A DNA stretch of 35,678 nt from Noviherbaspirillum pedocola (GCF_016632335.1 NZ_JAEPBG010000031.1:1-35678), one strand, 5' to 3'; shown: positions 15,625 to 23,316, counted from the first letter of the stretch. Numbers and translations: made by a program. Notes: generated from the sequence alone by a model not told the origin.

Positions 15625-16414
15625 CAGGCTGCTGAAAAACTACTGCGCGTGCCGATCTCAGTGTCTGCGGTGCTCACCGTACTACTCGTACGGTTCCGCT
15701 CCTCGACCCCAATCTCGACTCGCTCGCTACGTTGTTCAACAGCCTGCGCGCAAGCTGTTGAAAAACTGCTGCGCGTCGCTATGCCTGCTGCTTGCCGCTT
15801 GCGCGCCGCTGAGCCCGCAGAAGCTCGATATCCAATTGGAGACGCTGGACCAGCTGCCGGCGGAAGTGCCGCATGGAAGGGCAGGGGCAGGAGCTGCGGT
15901 GCTGCTGGTGCTGTCGCCGGATGCCGAGGCGCCCTACGATACCGCGCGCATGGCGTATGTCGAGGCGCCGCATCGCTTCGGCTACTTCGGCAGGCATGAA
16001 TGGGCGGCTGCGCCGGCACAGATGCTGCTGCCGCTGTTGCTGAGAACGATGGTGCAAACGCATGCCTTCAACGCGGTGCTGGCGCCGCCTTCCTCCTCGG
16101 CTTATGGCTATGCGCTGCAGGTCCGCATCCTGGAATTGGTCCAGGATTTCCGTGCCGATCCGGCGCTGCTGCGCCTGACATTGCATGTGCAGCTCCATGA
16201 AAGCGCTTCGAACCGGGTGCTGGCTGCGCGAGAGATCGCGCTGCGCGAAACCATGAGCGACAAGACCCCGAGTGCCGGCGTGGAAGCGGCGAACCGGGCG
16301 ACGGCAAGCGCGTTGCGCCAGATTGCGGACTTCGCGCTGCGGGAAGCTGGCCCTGCAGCCGGAGCATCGACGCGCGCCGGCTGCTCCTGCGCGAATGCGC
16401 GATCGCTTCATTAA
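15611..16414 (+). CDS. PqiC-like ABC transport auxiliary lipoprotein, altered at both ends
   Basis: The 267-residue frame encodes an auxiliary lipoprotein of MCE systems (IDQLETLDQLP region read as LDIQLETLDQLPAEVPHGRA, then HEWAAAPAQMLLPLLLRTMV and VLAPPSSSAYGYALQVRILE). From the ATG at 15611, which overlaps the MCE gene, the lipobox LLLAAC lies near residue 66, too far in for a signal peptide. The intervening codons are a 124-bp repeat element inserted in frame. A TTG at 15758 would restore a normal signal peptide (MKNCCASLCLLLAAC) but has no clear binding site. The last 22 codons are antisense to an ECF sigma fragment, so the natural C-terminus has probably been replaced. It may be partly functional or decaying. 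Confidence 0.65.
   Translation: MANPSRLLKNYCACRSQCLRCSPYYSYGSAPRPQSRLARYVVQQPARKLLKNCCASLCLLLAACAPLSPQKLDIQLETLDQLPAEVPHGRAGAGAAVLLVLSPDAEAPYDTARMAYVEAPHRFGYFGRHEWAAAPAQMLLPLLLRTMVQTHAFNAVLAPPSSSAYGYALQVRILELVQDFRADPALLRLTLHVQLHESASNRVLAAREIALRETMSDKTPSAGVEAANRATASALRQIADFALREAGPAAGASTRAGCSCANARSLH
15624..15747. mobile_element. MITE-like 124-bp element with 17-bp terminal inverted repeats
   Basis: The ends GCAGGCTGCTGAAAAAC (15624-15640) and GTTGTTCAACAGCCTGC (15731-15747) are inverted repeats with two mismatches. A short inner palindrome (CCGTAC, 5 bases, GTACGG) lies at 15677-15693. A further direct copy of the left end follows at 15754-15776 (21 of 23 bases match 15628-15650), exactly 126 bases on, so the reading frame is kept. 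There is no room for a transposase. From memory, this type of end is common in intergenic repeats of Burkholderiales. Confidence 0.65.
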
Positions 16415-16442
16415 CGACGATGCGGGTGCGCCAGGTTTTGAC
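16347..16442 (-). pseudogene. Fragment of an ECF sigma factor gene
   Basis: Read on the minus strand this stretch gives VKTWRTRIVVNEAIAHSRRS then SRRASMLRLQGQ. It matches LKTWLTRIVVNEAIARSRKS then KRRATVIQLQGQ of the intact sigma factor at 7378-8070 in 23 of 32 residues. The DNA is also closely similar (the shared stretch includes CGATCGCTTCATT and GACGATGCGGGTG). Nothing on either side continues the sigma gene, so this is a short remnant of a related gene, now forming the 3' end of the PqiC-like frame on the other strand. Confidence 0.8.
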
Positions 16443-16551
16443 GTTTCGGGTACGACATGCTTGCCGGCGCCCGGGAAAGAACATGCTGCCGCGCAGCGGC
16501 GACACGGTTGTCGCGCCGGCTGGTGCCGCCACAGCTGGTGCTGCCGCAATG

Positions 16552-17370
16552 CTAGGACTTCAGGAAATCCAGCATGATGCGGTTCAGCGCCTCGGCATGG
16601 GTTGCAGCGAAGCCATGCGGCGCCCCGGGCAGCACCTCGAGGCGGCTTCCCGCGATCATCTGATGCGAGCGCTTGCCGGCCACATCGATGGGCACGATGC
16701 GGTCGGCGTCGCCATGGACGATGCAGGTTGGTATGTCGAACTTGGCCAGATCGGCGCGGAAATCGGTTTCGCCGAAGGCAACGATACATTGCTGCGTGCC
16801 GAGCGGCGATGCGCCCCAGGCGATCCACTTGGTGAAGCCGAGCAGGTCGGCGCCGGCGCCGGGAGCCAGGTTGTAGAAGTTCGGAAAGAATTCTTCGAAG
16901 AACGCGATGCGGTCGCGCTTGACGTTGGCGAGCATGCCGTCGAAGACCGACTTGTCGACGCCTTCGGGATTGTCCGCTGTCTTCATCAGGAAGGGCGGCA
17001 CCGCGCCGAGCAGCATCGCACTCGACAGCCTGTCGGTGCCGTAGCGGCCGATATAGCGCGCCACTTCGCCACCGCCCATCGAAAAGCCTGCCAGCGTTGC
17101 GTCGCGCAGATCGAGCTGCGTCATCAGGTCGTTGAGATCGGCGGCGAAGGTGTCGTAGTCATAGCCGCCAGTGGGACGGCCGGAATCGCCGAAGCCGCGG
17201 CGGTCATAGGCAATGCAGCGAAAGCCGGCTTCGGACAGCGCAGTGATCTGGCTTTCCCACATCCTGTGGGAGAGCGGCCAGCCGTGTATCAGCACGACTG
17301 GCCTGCCTTGCCCCTGTTCGTAGTAGTACAGCTCGGTTGAATTGGCGCCGGTGGTTTTGATGCTGGGCAT
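16552..17370 (-). CDS. Alpha/beta hydrolase, non-heme haloperoxidase-like
   Basis: This 272-residue alpha/beta hydrolase is close to the cofactor-free chloroperoxidase/esterase group. The oxyanion motif is VVLIHGWPLSHRMW. The nucleophile is the Ser of LAGFSMGGGEVARYIGRYG, the acid the Asp of IVHGDADRIVP and the base the His of PGAPHGFAATH. No signal peptide is present, so it is cytoplasmic. The start (MPSIKTTGAN) follows GAAAGGAACAGCC and was preferred to an upstream in-frame ATG. These enzymes hydrolyse esters or lactones and, with peroxide, make peracids in vitro; the natural substrate is not known. Confidence 0.88.
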   Translation of the reverse strand: MPSIKTTGANSTELYYYEQGQGRPVVLIHGWPLSHRMWESQITALSEAGFRCIAYDRRGFGDSGRPTGGYDYDTFAADLNDLMTQLDLRDATLAGFSMGGGEVARYIGRYGTDRLSSAMLLGAVPPFLMKTADNPEGVDKSVFDGMLANVKRDRIAFFEEFFPNFYNLAPGAGADLLGFTKWIAWGASPLGTQQCIVAFGETDFRADLAKFDIPTCIVHGDADRIVPIDVAGKRSHQMIAGSRLEVLPGAPHGFAATHAEALNRIMLDFLKS

Positions 17371-17508
17371 GGCTGTTCCTTTCACAGTGGAGGGTTGAGA
17401 CGAACCCATCAGCTCGCACTGTGACAAGCCGGCGCAAATTTCGTTCTGCCAGCCGACAACGCGTGTGGTCCGTCACACGCGACTACATGAACGACTCCGG
17501 CACAGGGT

Positions 17509-17826
17509 TCAGCGCGTGCTGGGAACCTCGGTGTTCTTCGTTCCTTCGGATTGCGCGCCCGATTGCTTCAGCTTCTGGTTCGCCTTTTTCTTTTCCTTGC
17601 TGTAGTCCTGCTTGGAAATGGACTTGTCCTTCTTGTATTCCTTTCGCGCCTGCGACTTCTCTTCGCGGTTTTCGATGAAAGGATCCTTGCCGGTGCCGCC
17701 GCCACCGCCGCTCTGCATTTGGCTTCCTCCCATGCCGGTCGGTCCACCGCCAGCGGTCTGGGCATAGACGATGCCGGAAGCGGCGATGGCACAAAGGGCC
17801 AAGAGGGGTTTGGTGAGATTGAGCAT
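17509..17826 (-). CDS. Small secreted Lys-rich protein
   Basis: The 105-residue protein has a signal peptide (MLNLTKPLLALCAIAASGIV, then YAQ), a Gly-rich stretch (GGGPTGMGGSQMQSGGGGGT) and a highly charged helical part (NREEKSQARKEYKKDKSISK, YSKEKKKANQKLKQ). It has no recognised domain. The composition suggests a periplasmic or surface protein that contacts nucleic acid, peptidoglycan or other polyanions, but that is speculation. The start has an AAAGGA site. It stands alone. Confidence 0.6.
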   Translation of the reverse strand: MLNLTKPLLALCAIAASGIVYAQTAGGGPTGMGGSQMQSGGGGGTGKDPFIENREEKSQARKEYKKDKSISKQDYSKEKKKANQKLKQSGAQSEGTKNTEVPSTR

Positions 17827-18053
17827 GGGTTTTCCTTTGAGTATGAAGAGAAGCGGCTGCGTGAAAAATCTACGCATGCCGATTGCAATGTATTTTTTTC
17901 CTCCCCACCGTTCTTGAGCATCCTCAAGGACGGGAACTGTGGGCTTGCGAAGGGCGATGCGAAGCGCTCCAGCGGGGCCGTGACCGCTGGATTCCTGCGT
18001 AGAATGCCGGAGCCGACGATTGCATCTTCAACCGTGCTTCCACTCTGTACACC

Positions 18054-18488
18054 ATGCATGACCAACCCGCTCCCGCGCCGTGGCAGCCCAAGCCGCTGAC
18101 CATCGCGATTCTCGACAGCGATGAATTTCTTGCCGACAGCCTGTGTGATCTGCTGCGCAAACGCGGCTTTGCCGCCAGCGCCTATTACGACATGGTGTCC
18201 TTGCTGCAGGCCCATGATGGCGGCGCCTTCGATGCCTATGTCATCGATAGTCTTGCCGACAGTCAGCCCGGCTCGCATGCGCTCGAAGACCTGGTCACAT
18301 CGATACGCACCGGCAGGAACGCCGATGCGCCGATCTTCATGCTCGGCAACCAGACGGCGCCGGAGACGGATGCGCGCTTGGGCGACCTGCTGATGCGGCA
18401 GCGCCTGCGTTATCTGCTGCGGCCGATCAAGCTGTCCTATCTGGAGAAACGCGTTGCCGAAGCAGTCATGGAGCGGGCCGGGCTGTGA
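18054..18488 (+). CDS. Stand-alone response-regulator receiver domain
   Basis: This 144-residue single-domain receiver has the acidic pair in TIAILDSDEFLADSLCDLL (Asp21, Asp23), a likely phosphoacceptor Asp65 in DAYVIDSLADSQPG and the conserved Lys in LLRPIKLSYLEKRV near the C-terminus. The switch Ser/Thr that normally ends strand 4 appears to be Gly or Asn (IFMLGNQTAP). There is no output domain. No histidine kinase gene is nearby, so its partner must be encoded elsewhere. Confidence 0.75.
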   Translation: MHDQPAPAPWQPKPLTIAILDSDEFLADSLCDLLRKRGFAASAYYDMVSLLQAHDGGAFDAYVIDSLADSQPGSHALEDLVTSIRTGRNADAPIFMLGNQTAPETDARLGDLLMRQRLRYLLRPIKLSYLEKRVAEAVMERAGL

Positions 18489-18620
18489 CGATGTGAAGCA
18501 AGCCCTTGCCGCTCTTGTTCGCCCATGCGCAGGAAGCCATGGTCAGGTCAGGCGAAAGAATGCATTGCGCCACGGAACGCGCGCAACCGATCGGCATCGA
18601 AACCGGGAAAGGAGCACAGC

Positions 18621-19601
18621 ATGCGACAGGCATCGTCACATCATCCGCATACAGGCGCGTCGGGGATGAGCCGCGCCGAATTCCTGCGCCTTGCCATGGC
18701 CGGCGCGATCGGACTTGGCATCGGCGCTTCCGCCCGCGACGGCAATGCATCCGCTCCACAGGGCATCAGCACACGACTGCACACCCGCGTCATCCCCTCC
18801 AGCGGCGAGCGCTTGCCCGTGATCGGGGTCGGCACCTGGCAAACCTTCGATGTCGGCGCCAGCCCGGCCGAGCGCCAGCCGCTGCGCGCCACATTGGAGG
18901 CGCTATTCGCCGCCGGCGGCTCGGTGGTCGACAGCTCGCCGATGTATGGCCGCTCGGAAGCCGTTGCTGGCGACCTGCTGGCCGAGATGGGCGCGCGCGA
19001 TAAGGCTTTCATCGCCACCAAGGTCTGGACGCGTGGCCGCGAGGAAGGCATACGGCAGATGCGGCGTTCGATGGATTTGCTGCGAACCGAGCGCATCGAC
19101 CTGATGCAGATTCATAACCTGCTCGACTGGCGCACGCATCTCGCCACGCTGCGCGCCTGGAAGGAGGAGGGCCGCATCCGCTATCTCGGCATCACGCATT
19201 ACACCGCCAGCGCCTTCGCCGACATGGAAGCGGTGATGCGCGCGGAACAGCTCGATTTCGTGCAGTTGAATTATTCGCTGGACGACCGCGAAGCCGAGGC
19301 GCGTCTGCTGCCGCTGGCAGCCGAGCGCGGCATCGCGGTGATCGTGAACCAGCCCTTCGGTGGCGGCGGCCTGTTGCGCAGCCTGGTGCGAACGCCGCTG
19401 CCGCCCTGGGCCGGTGAGATCGGCTGCGATAGCTGGGCGCAGGTTTTGCTGAAGTATGTGCTCGGCCATCCGGCGGTCACCGTCGCGATACCGGGCACCG
19501 CGCAGCCGCGCCACATGATCGATAACTGCCGCGCCGGCATCGGCGTGCTGCCGGATGCCGCGATGCGCAGGACCATGGCGGCATGGTGGGCGCAGCGCTG
19601 A
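18621..19601 (+). CDS. Aldo/keto reductase with exported-type N-terminus
   Basis: The 326-residue NAD(P)H-dependent oxidoreductase has the barrel motifs LPVIGVGTWQTF, VVDSSPMYGRSE (catalytic Tyr), FIATKVW (Lys) and LMQIHNLLDWRTH (His). The N-terminal 50 residues contain SRAEFLRLAMAGAIGLGIGA, which looks like a Tat-type signal with only one of the two arginines. Related reductases of this type carry true twin-arginine signals. The binding site AAAGGAG supports the chosen start. Its stop codon lies inside a 14-bp arm of a large inverted repeat shared with the convergent lyase gene. Confidence 0.85.
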   Translation: MRQASSHHPHTGASGMSRAEFLRLAMAGAIGLGIGASARDGNASAPQGISTRLHTRVIPSSGERLPVIGVGTWQTFDVGASPAERQPLRATLEALFAAGGSVVDSSPMYGRSEAVAGDLLAEMGARDKAFIATKVWTRGREEGIRQMRRSMDLLRTERIDLMQIHNLLDWRTHLATLRAWKEEGRIRYLGITHYTASAFADMEAVMRAEQLDFVQLNYSLDDREAEARLLPLAAERGIAVIVNQPFGGGGLLRSLVRTPLPPWAGEIGCDSWAQVLLKYVLGHPAVTVAIPGTAQPRHMIDNCRAGIGVLPDAAMRRTMAAWWAQR

Positions 19602-19731
19602 GGATAGGTGATGCGGGCCGCATCGGATGATCGATGTCCGTAGGTTGGGCGCAGCCCACGCGGCCAGCGGCATGCGGAGAGACGCGTGGGCTGCGCCCAA
19701 CCTACGAGACCGGCCCGCCTATCCTCAGCGC
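19595..19731. repeat. Nested inverted repeat spanning the stop codons of two convergent genes
   Basis: The outer arms GCGCTGAGGATAGG (19595-19608) and CCTATCCTCAGCGC (19718-19731) are perfect and each contains the TGA of one neighbour. Inside, a 23-bp perfect inverted repeat pairs 19640-19662 with 19683-19705 (core TAGGTTGGGCGCAGCCCAC). The whole can fold as a long cruciform or act as a bidirectional terminator. A related but less perfect repeat lies at 31023-31086. Confidence 0.75.
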
Positions 19732-21257
19732 GGCAGCAATCTGTCGAAGTCGTGGTCCAGCCGCGCCAGCGCCGCGTCGATCGCGCCGCGTCGCTCCGCG
19801 ATCCATGCCCGTTGCTGCGCCAGGCGCGCATCGGCTGCCTTCAGCATGCGTTCCATCTCGGCCGGCTGCGGTCCGCCGACGGTGGCGCGATGCTTCACGA
19901 TCGCCACCGGATCCAGCGCTGCGCGGAACTGCGCCTCGGTCATGGGCAACTCCGCCGGGCCGAAGCCTTCTCTCGATTCCGCATAGATGCGCTTCGCTTC
20001 GCCATAGGGAAAGGCGCTCGGGCGGATGTCGTGCGCCTTCGCATAATCGACGATCTTCGATGCGAAGTGATGGCCGACGCGGAACGGTATGCCGTTGTTG
20101 CGCATGAGTTCGTCGGCCAATTCCTGCGATGCGGTCCAGTCGCTGTCGAGCTCGTCGAGCGCGCGCTGCGGATCGATCACGAGCGCGCTCATGATGCGCT
20201 CCCAGCGCTGCAGCACATCGATGGCGGCGGCCACCATCTGGCCATTGGTCTTTTCATCCTTCGCGTCATGCATGCCTGGCGGCAGATTGTGCGCGCGGAT
20301 TGCCGGGCCCATCGCCAGCGTCAGCGCATCGGAAGCATGCTCGCGTGTCAGGTTCAACAGGCCCGGATTGCGCTTTTGCGGCATCGCGCTCGACACATAG
20401 GTGTTGCCGCCGCCTTCCTGCAGCAGTATCCACGGGCGGGGCTGCGCATACTGCGTCATCACGTCTTCGATGAAGCCGCCGGCATGCAGCGCAATGCTGG
20501 TGACGATGGACGCGGCCTCGACCGGCGCATCCACCGCGCTGATTTGCGCGGCGTCGTAAGCATTGTCGACGATGGCGCCAAAGCCGAGATAGCCGGCCAT
20601 GCGCTTGCGGTCCAGCGGCCAGCTGCTGCCGTTGAGCACGGTGGTGCCCATCGGCGAGCGGTCGAGCCTGGCATAGGCTTCGCGGATGCGCTCGGCATCG
20701 CGGTCCAGGCCCGCTGCGATGCCGAGCAGGTAATGGCCATAGCTGTTCGGCTGCGCCGCCACGCCGTTGGTGTAGTTCGGCACGATGGTGTCGCGCTGTC
20801 GCCGCGCCTGCATCACGACGGCGGAAGAGGTCTTGTCGAGCTGCGCGGCGAGGTTCAGCAATGCTTCGCGCAGCATCGCCGCGCGCACGGTGGAAAGCAT
20901 GTCCTGGCTCGAACGGCCGGCGTGGATCAGCGTGGCTTCCTCGCCGGCGACCGCAATGAGCAGCGGCTCGAAGGTGATCACCAGTGAAGGCCGCTTGCCG
21001 CCGGGCTGGTTGCCGTCGGCCAGCACCTTGCTGATGCCAGAGGCGATGCGCGGCGCGAGCGCGCGGTCGAGCAGGCCTTCGTCGGCGTTGATGACGGTGG
21101 AGGCCTTGTTGATTTCGCCCAGCCAGTAGAAGGCGTCGTGATTGGCGCCGGTTTTCGCGGCGCCGACGTCGGCGGCTTGGGCCGATGAGGCCAGCAGCAA
21201 CAGGCCGCAAAGCCCGGCTCTGGAAACTGCTCTTGTCATGATGCGGTGGATCGTCAC
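19725..21257 (-). CDS. Exported argininosuccinate lyase-like protein
   Basis: The 510-residue protein belongs to the fumarase/argininosuccinate lyase superfamily, which cleaves C-N or C-O bonds by beta-elimination. The signature loop SSAMPQKRNPGLLNLTREHA is intact (Ser289-290). The first conserved region reads IHAGRSSQD, against HTARSRNDQ in true argininosuccinate lyase. The second reads VPNYTNGVAAQPNSYGHYLL, so Asn164 stands where the catalytic Thr-His is expected. A signal peptide (RAGLCGLLLLASSAQAA) predicts a periplasmic protein, unlike cytoplasmic ArgH. The GTG start has GGGAG five bases upstream; ATG 21239 is the alternative. It follows the tannase gene by 69 bases on the same strand, probably in one operon. 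It is unlikely to make arginine. Confidence 0.75.
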   Translation of the reverse strand: MTIHRIMTRAVSRAGLCGLLLLASSAQAADVGAAKTGANHDAFYWLGEINKASTVINADEGLLDRALAPRIASGISKVLADGNQPGGKRPSLVITFEPLLIAVAGEEATLIHAGRSSQDMLSTVRAAMLREALLNLAAQLDKTSSAVVMQARRQRDTIVPNYTNGVAAQPNSYGHYLLGIAAGLDRDAERIREAYARLDRSPMGTTVLNGSSWPLDRKRMAGYLGFGAIVDNAYDAAQISAVDAPVEAASIVTSIALHAGGFIEDVMTQYAQPRPWILLQEGGGNTYVSSAMPQKRNPGLLNLTREHASDALTLAMGPAIRAHNLPPGMHDAKDEKTNGQMVAAAIDVLQRWERIMSALVIDPQRALDELDSDWTASQELADELMRNNGIPFRVGHHFASKIVDYAKAHDIRPSAFPYGEAKRIYAESREGFGPAELPMTEAQFRAALDPVAIVKHRATVGGPQPAEMERMLKAADARLAQQRAWIAERRGAIDAALARLDHDFDRLLPR

Positions 21258-21326
21258 ATTGTCTCCCGAAGGTTGAAAGGCCCGCGCGGCGTGCCGTGCG
21301 GGCCCGGATTCGAAGCGGCGCCGTCC

Positions 21327-23150
21327 TTACTGCGTGGAGCAGGAGAAGCTTGCGGCGAGATTCGGATCGGCGCCGCCGCCCTTGTATTTCGGCCAGGAAG
21401 GATAGCGGCAAAGCGGCCGCGCCGCCGTGCCGGCCGGCGATGTGTCGACGGCGGCTTTGGTCTGGGTGTTGACAGCGACGATGTTGTTGGCCGGTTCGGT
21501 GCCGGCTTCCACCCAGCCCGACAGCAGCGCCAGGCTATCGAAGGAAGGAATGAAGGGCCCGGTGCCGCCATGGCCGTTGCCGGGAATCAGATAGAAGCGC
21601 ACCGCGGCATCGATGCCGGATTGACCGTACTTCGCCACCAGCTGCTGGTAGTAAGCAATGGAAGAATCGGTGCTCACCACCTCATCGGCCGTGCCGTGCG
21701 TCCAGATGATCTTCCCGCCCTTGGCGAAGAAGGCATCGAGGTTGGTGCTGGTGGCATCGGTCAGCGCCGACACATCGACGATGCGCTGCTGCCAGGCGCC
21801 GGGGTTGGCGGGATCAACGGTCAGCGTATTGAAGGAAGCATTGCGGGTGATGAAGTATTTCATCCACTGGTCGCCGGTGATGTAGGCATTCGGCGAGTTC
21901 GACGACGCGGCCAGATAGTTCGGCGCGGTGGGGCCGGTGGCATTCGGGCCGAAGTTGCGCGAAGCCGAATACGGCGGGCCGAACACCATGCCGGCCAGGA
22001 TGTTGTAGCCGCCGTAGCTGGTCACGCCATTGGCCAGCGCATAATTCAGCGCCAGCGGATTGGCCATCGCCGTGACGGTGGCGAGCTGCGCATCCGACAG
22101 GCAGGTGTTGCCGGTGTCGGCGCCGCCGGCGCAGCGCAGGCTGGCAAGGATGGCGCTGGACTGCGCCTTGCATGCGGCAACGTTGCTGATAATGCCGTCC
22201 TGCGCGCCATCGAGACCGTCGCAGGCGTTCATCACGGTGTTGAGGAGCAAGGTGGTCTTTACGGGATTGATCCAGCCCGCGCCATTGTTCAGGAACAGCG
22301 AGCGGCCAAGCTGCACATTCGATAGCCGCAGGCCGGTGTAATTCAGCGCGGGCCGGTTGATGAAGATGCCGTCGTAATCCTGCGGCCAGTTCTGCACCAT
22401 GGCCAGCGCGTCGCGCCCGCCGGTGGAACTGCCGATGAAATACCCCTTTAGCGGCTTGTCGACCTTGTACAGGCTCGTCATCAGCGCCATCGCGACATCA
22501 TGCGTTTTCTTCAGGCTTTGCCGCCCGTAGTTCGCGAGCGCTTCATCGTTCGCCGCGAAGGAGCCGTTCGTGATGCCGCCGACATGGCCCGAATCGTCGC
22601 CGAACGTGGCGTAGCCGAGCGCGAGCGGCGTGGCGCTGGAGGCCGGCGCGAAGTCCATCGGATCGAGCCCGGTGATCAGTACGCCGTCGAAGCCGCCGCC
22701 GCCGACATGGACGAATTTCCCGTTCCATTTGACCGGGAGGTTGATTTCGAAATGGATCACCGGCGCGGCGCCGTCCACCGGCTGCACCGTGCCGAGCACC
22801 TTGCAGAAGTCGCCATTGAGATTGTTGGCGTCCGTGGCCGCGACGAGTGCGGCCGAAGTGAATGTCGCGCCGCCACTGGGCAGCGAGATGCTGCTGGCTG
22901 GGATGCTCGTCGCGGTCAGGCCGGAGCAGACGCTGCTGCTCAGCACGGCCGGCGCAAACGTCGGCGACGTCGGCGTGGTAGTCGCAGGGGGTGTTGCCGT
23001 CGTGGTGTTCGTGCTGGCCGGGTGGTCATCCGAGCCGCCGCACGCGCTCAGGCAGGCGAGCAGGCCTGCAGCGGCAAGCAGGCCGGGCAAGCGCGCAAGC
23101 CGCGGCGATGAGGCGCGCATGGCGCCGCGGTCGGGGAAGGTCGTGGTCAT
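21327..23150 (-). CDS. Tannase/feruloyl esterase family lipoprotein lacking the conserved Cys pair
   Basis: This 607-residue lipoprotein (lipobox ACLSAC, Cys37) has a Thr/Pro-rich linker to about residue 70 and a tannase/feruloyl esterase domain. The nucleophile is Ser242 in KGYFIGSSTGGRDALAMVQN. The acid is the Asp of IIWTHGTADEVVSTD and the base the His of LIPGNGHGGTG. The Cys that precedes the nucleophile in the family is Ser241 here, and the Cys after the His is Gly, so the usual disulfide joining the triad cannot form. The start at ATATG has a CGGAGACGAT site. A LysR gene lies divergently upstream. Substrates are probably aromatic or related esters. Confidence 0.85.
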   Translation of the reverse strand: MTTTFPDRGAMRASSPRLARLPGLLAAAGLLACLSACGGSDDHPASTNTTTATPPATTTPTSPTFAPAVLSSSVCSGLTATSIPASSISLPSGGATFTSAALVAATDANNLNGDFCKVLGTVQPVDGAAPVIHFEINLPVKWNGKFVHVGGGGFDGVLITGLDPMDFAPASSATPLALGYATFGDDSGHVGGITNGSFAANDEALANYGRQSLKKTHDVAMALMTSLYKVDKPLKGYFIGSSTGGRDALAMVQNWPQDYDGIFINRPALNYTGLRLSNVQLGRSLFLNNGAGWINPVKTTLLLNTVMNACDGLDGAQDGIISNVAACKAQSSAILASLRCAGGADTGNTCLSDAQLATVTAMANPLALNYALANGVTSYGGYNILAGMVFGPPYSASRNFGPNATGPTAPNYLAASSNSPNAYITGDQWMKYFITRNASFNTLTVDPANPGAWQQRIVDVSALTDATSTNLDAFFAKGGKIIWTHGTADEVVSTDSSIAYYQQLVAKYGQSGIDAAVRFYLIPGNGHGGTGPFIPSFDSLALLSGWVEAGTEPANNIVAVNTQTKAAVDTSPAGTAARPLCRYPSWPKYKGGGADPNLAASFSCSTQ

Positions 23151-23216
23151 ATCGTCTCCGAGAGATGCGGGTCGCCGGAATGGGCCCGCGCCGGTTTCTC
23201 TGTCCGGTTGCATCGG

Positions 23217-23245
23217 ACTATAGCCATCGCACCTGTATATGTAAA
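23217..23245 (-). promoter_or_regulatory. Predicted sigma-70 promoter of the tannase gene
   Basis: On the minus strand TTTACA (23245-23240) and TATAGT (23222-23217) are separated by 17 bases, an optimal spacing. The site lies about 70 bases before the tannase start codon. Confidence 0.5.
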
Positions 23246-23264
23246 ATATGCAATTTCCAGGTTT

Positions 23265-23285
23265 GCCATACCTATTCGATATGGC
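23265..23285. promoter_or_regulatory. Predicted LysR-type operator
   Basis: GCCATA (23265-23270) and TATGGC (23280-23285) form an inverted repeat with a 9-base centre, consistent with an ATA-N9-TAT LysR box. It lies 32 bases before the LysR start and about 20 bases upstream of the tannase -35, the usual place for an activator site controlling both genes. Confidence 0.5.
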
Positions 23286-23316
23286 GGAATGCTGCGCTGC
23301 GCGGCGGGAGACATGA

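Noticed and set aside
19725-21257. Calling the lyase argH (arginine biosynthesis)
   Set aside because: It has a signal peptide, is altered at the catalytic Thr-His and has no arginine genes nearby.
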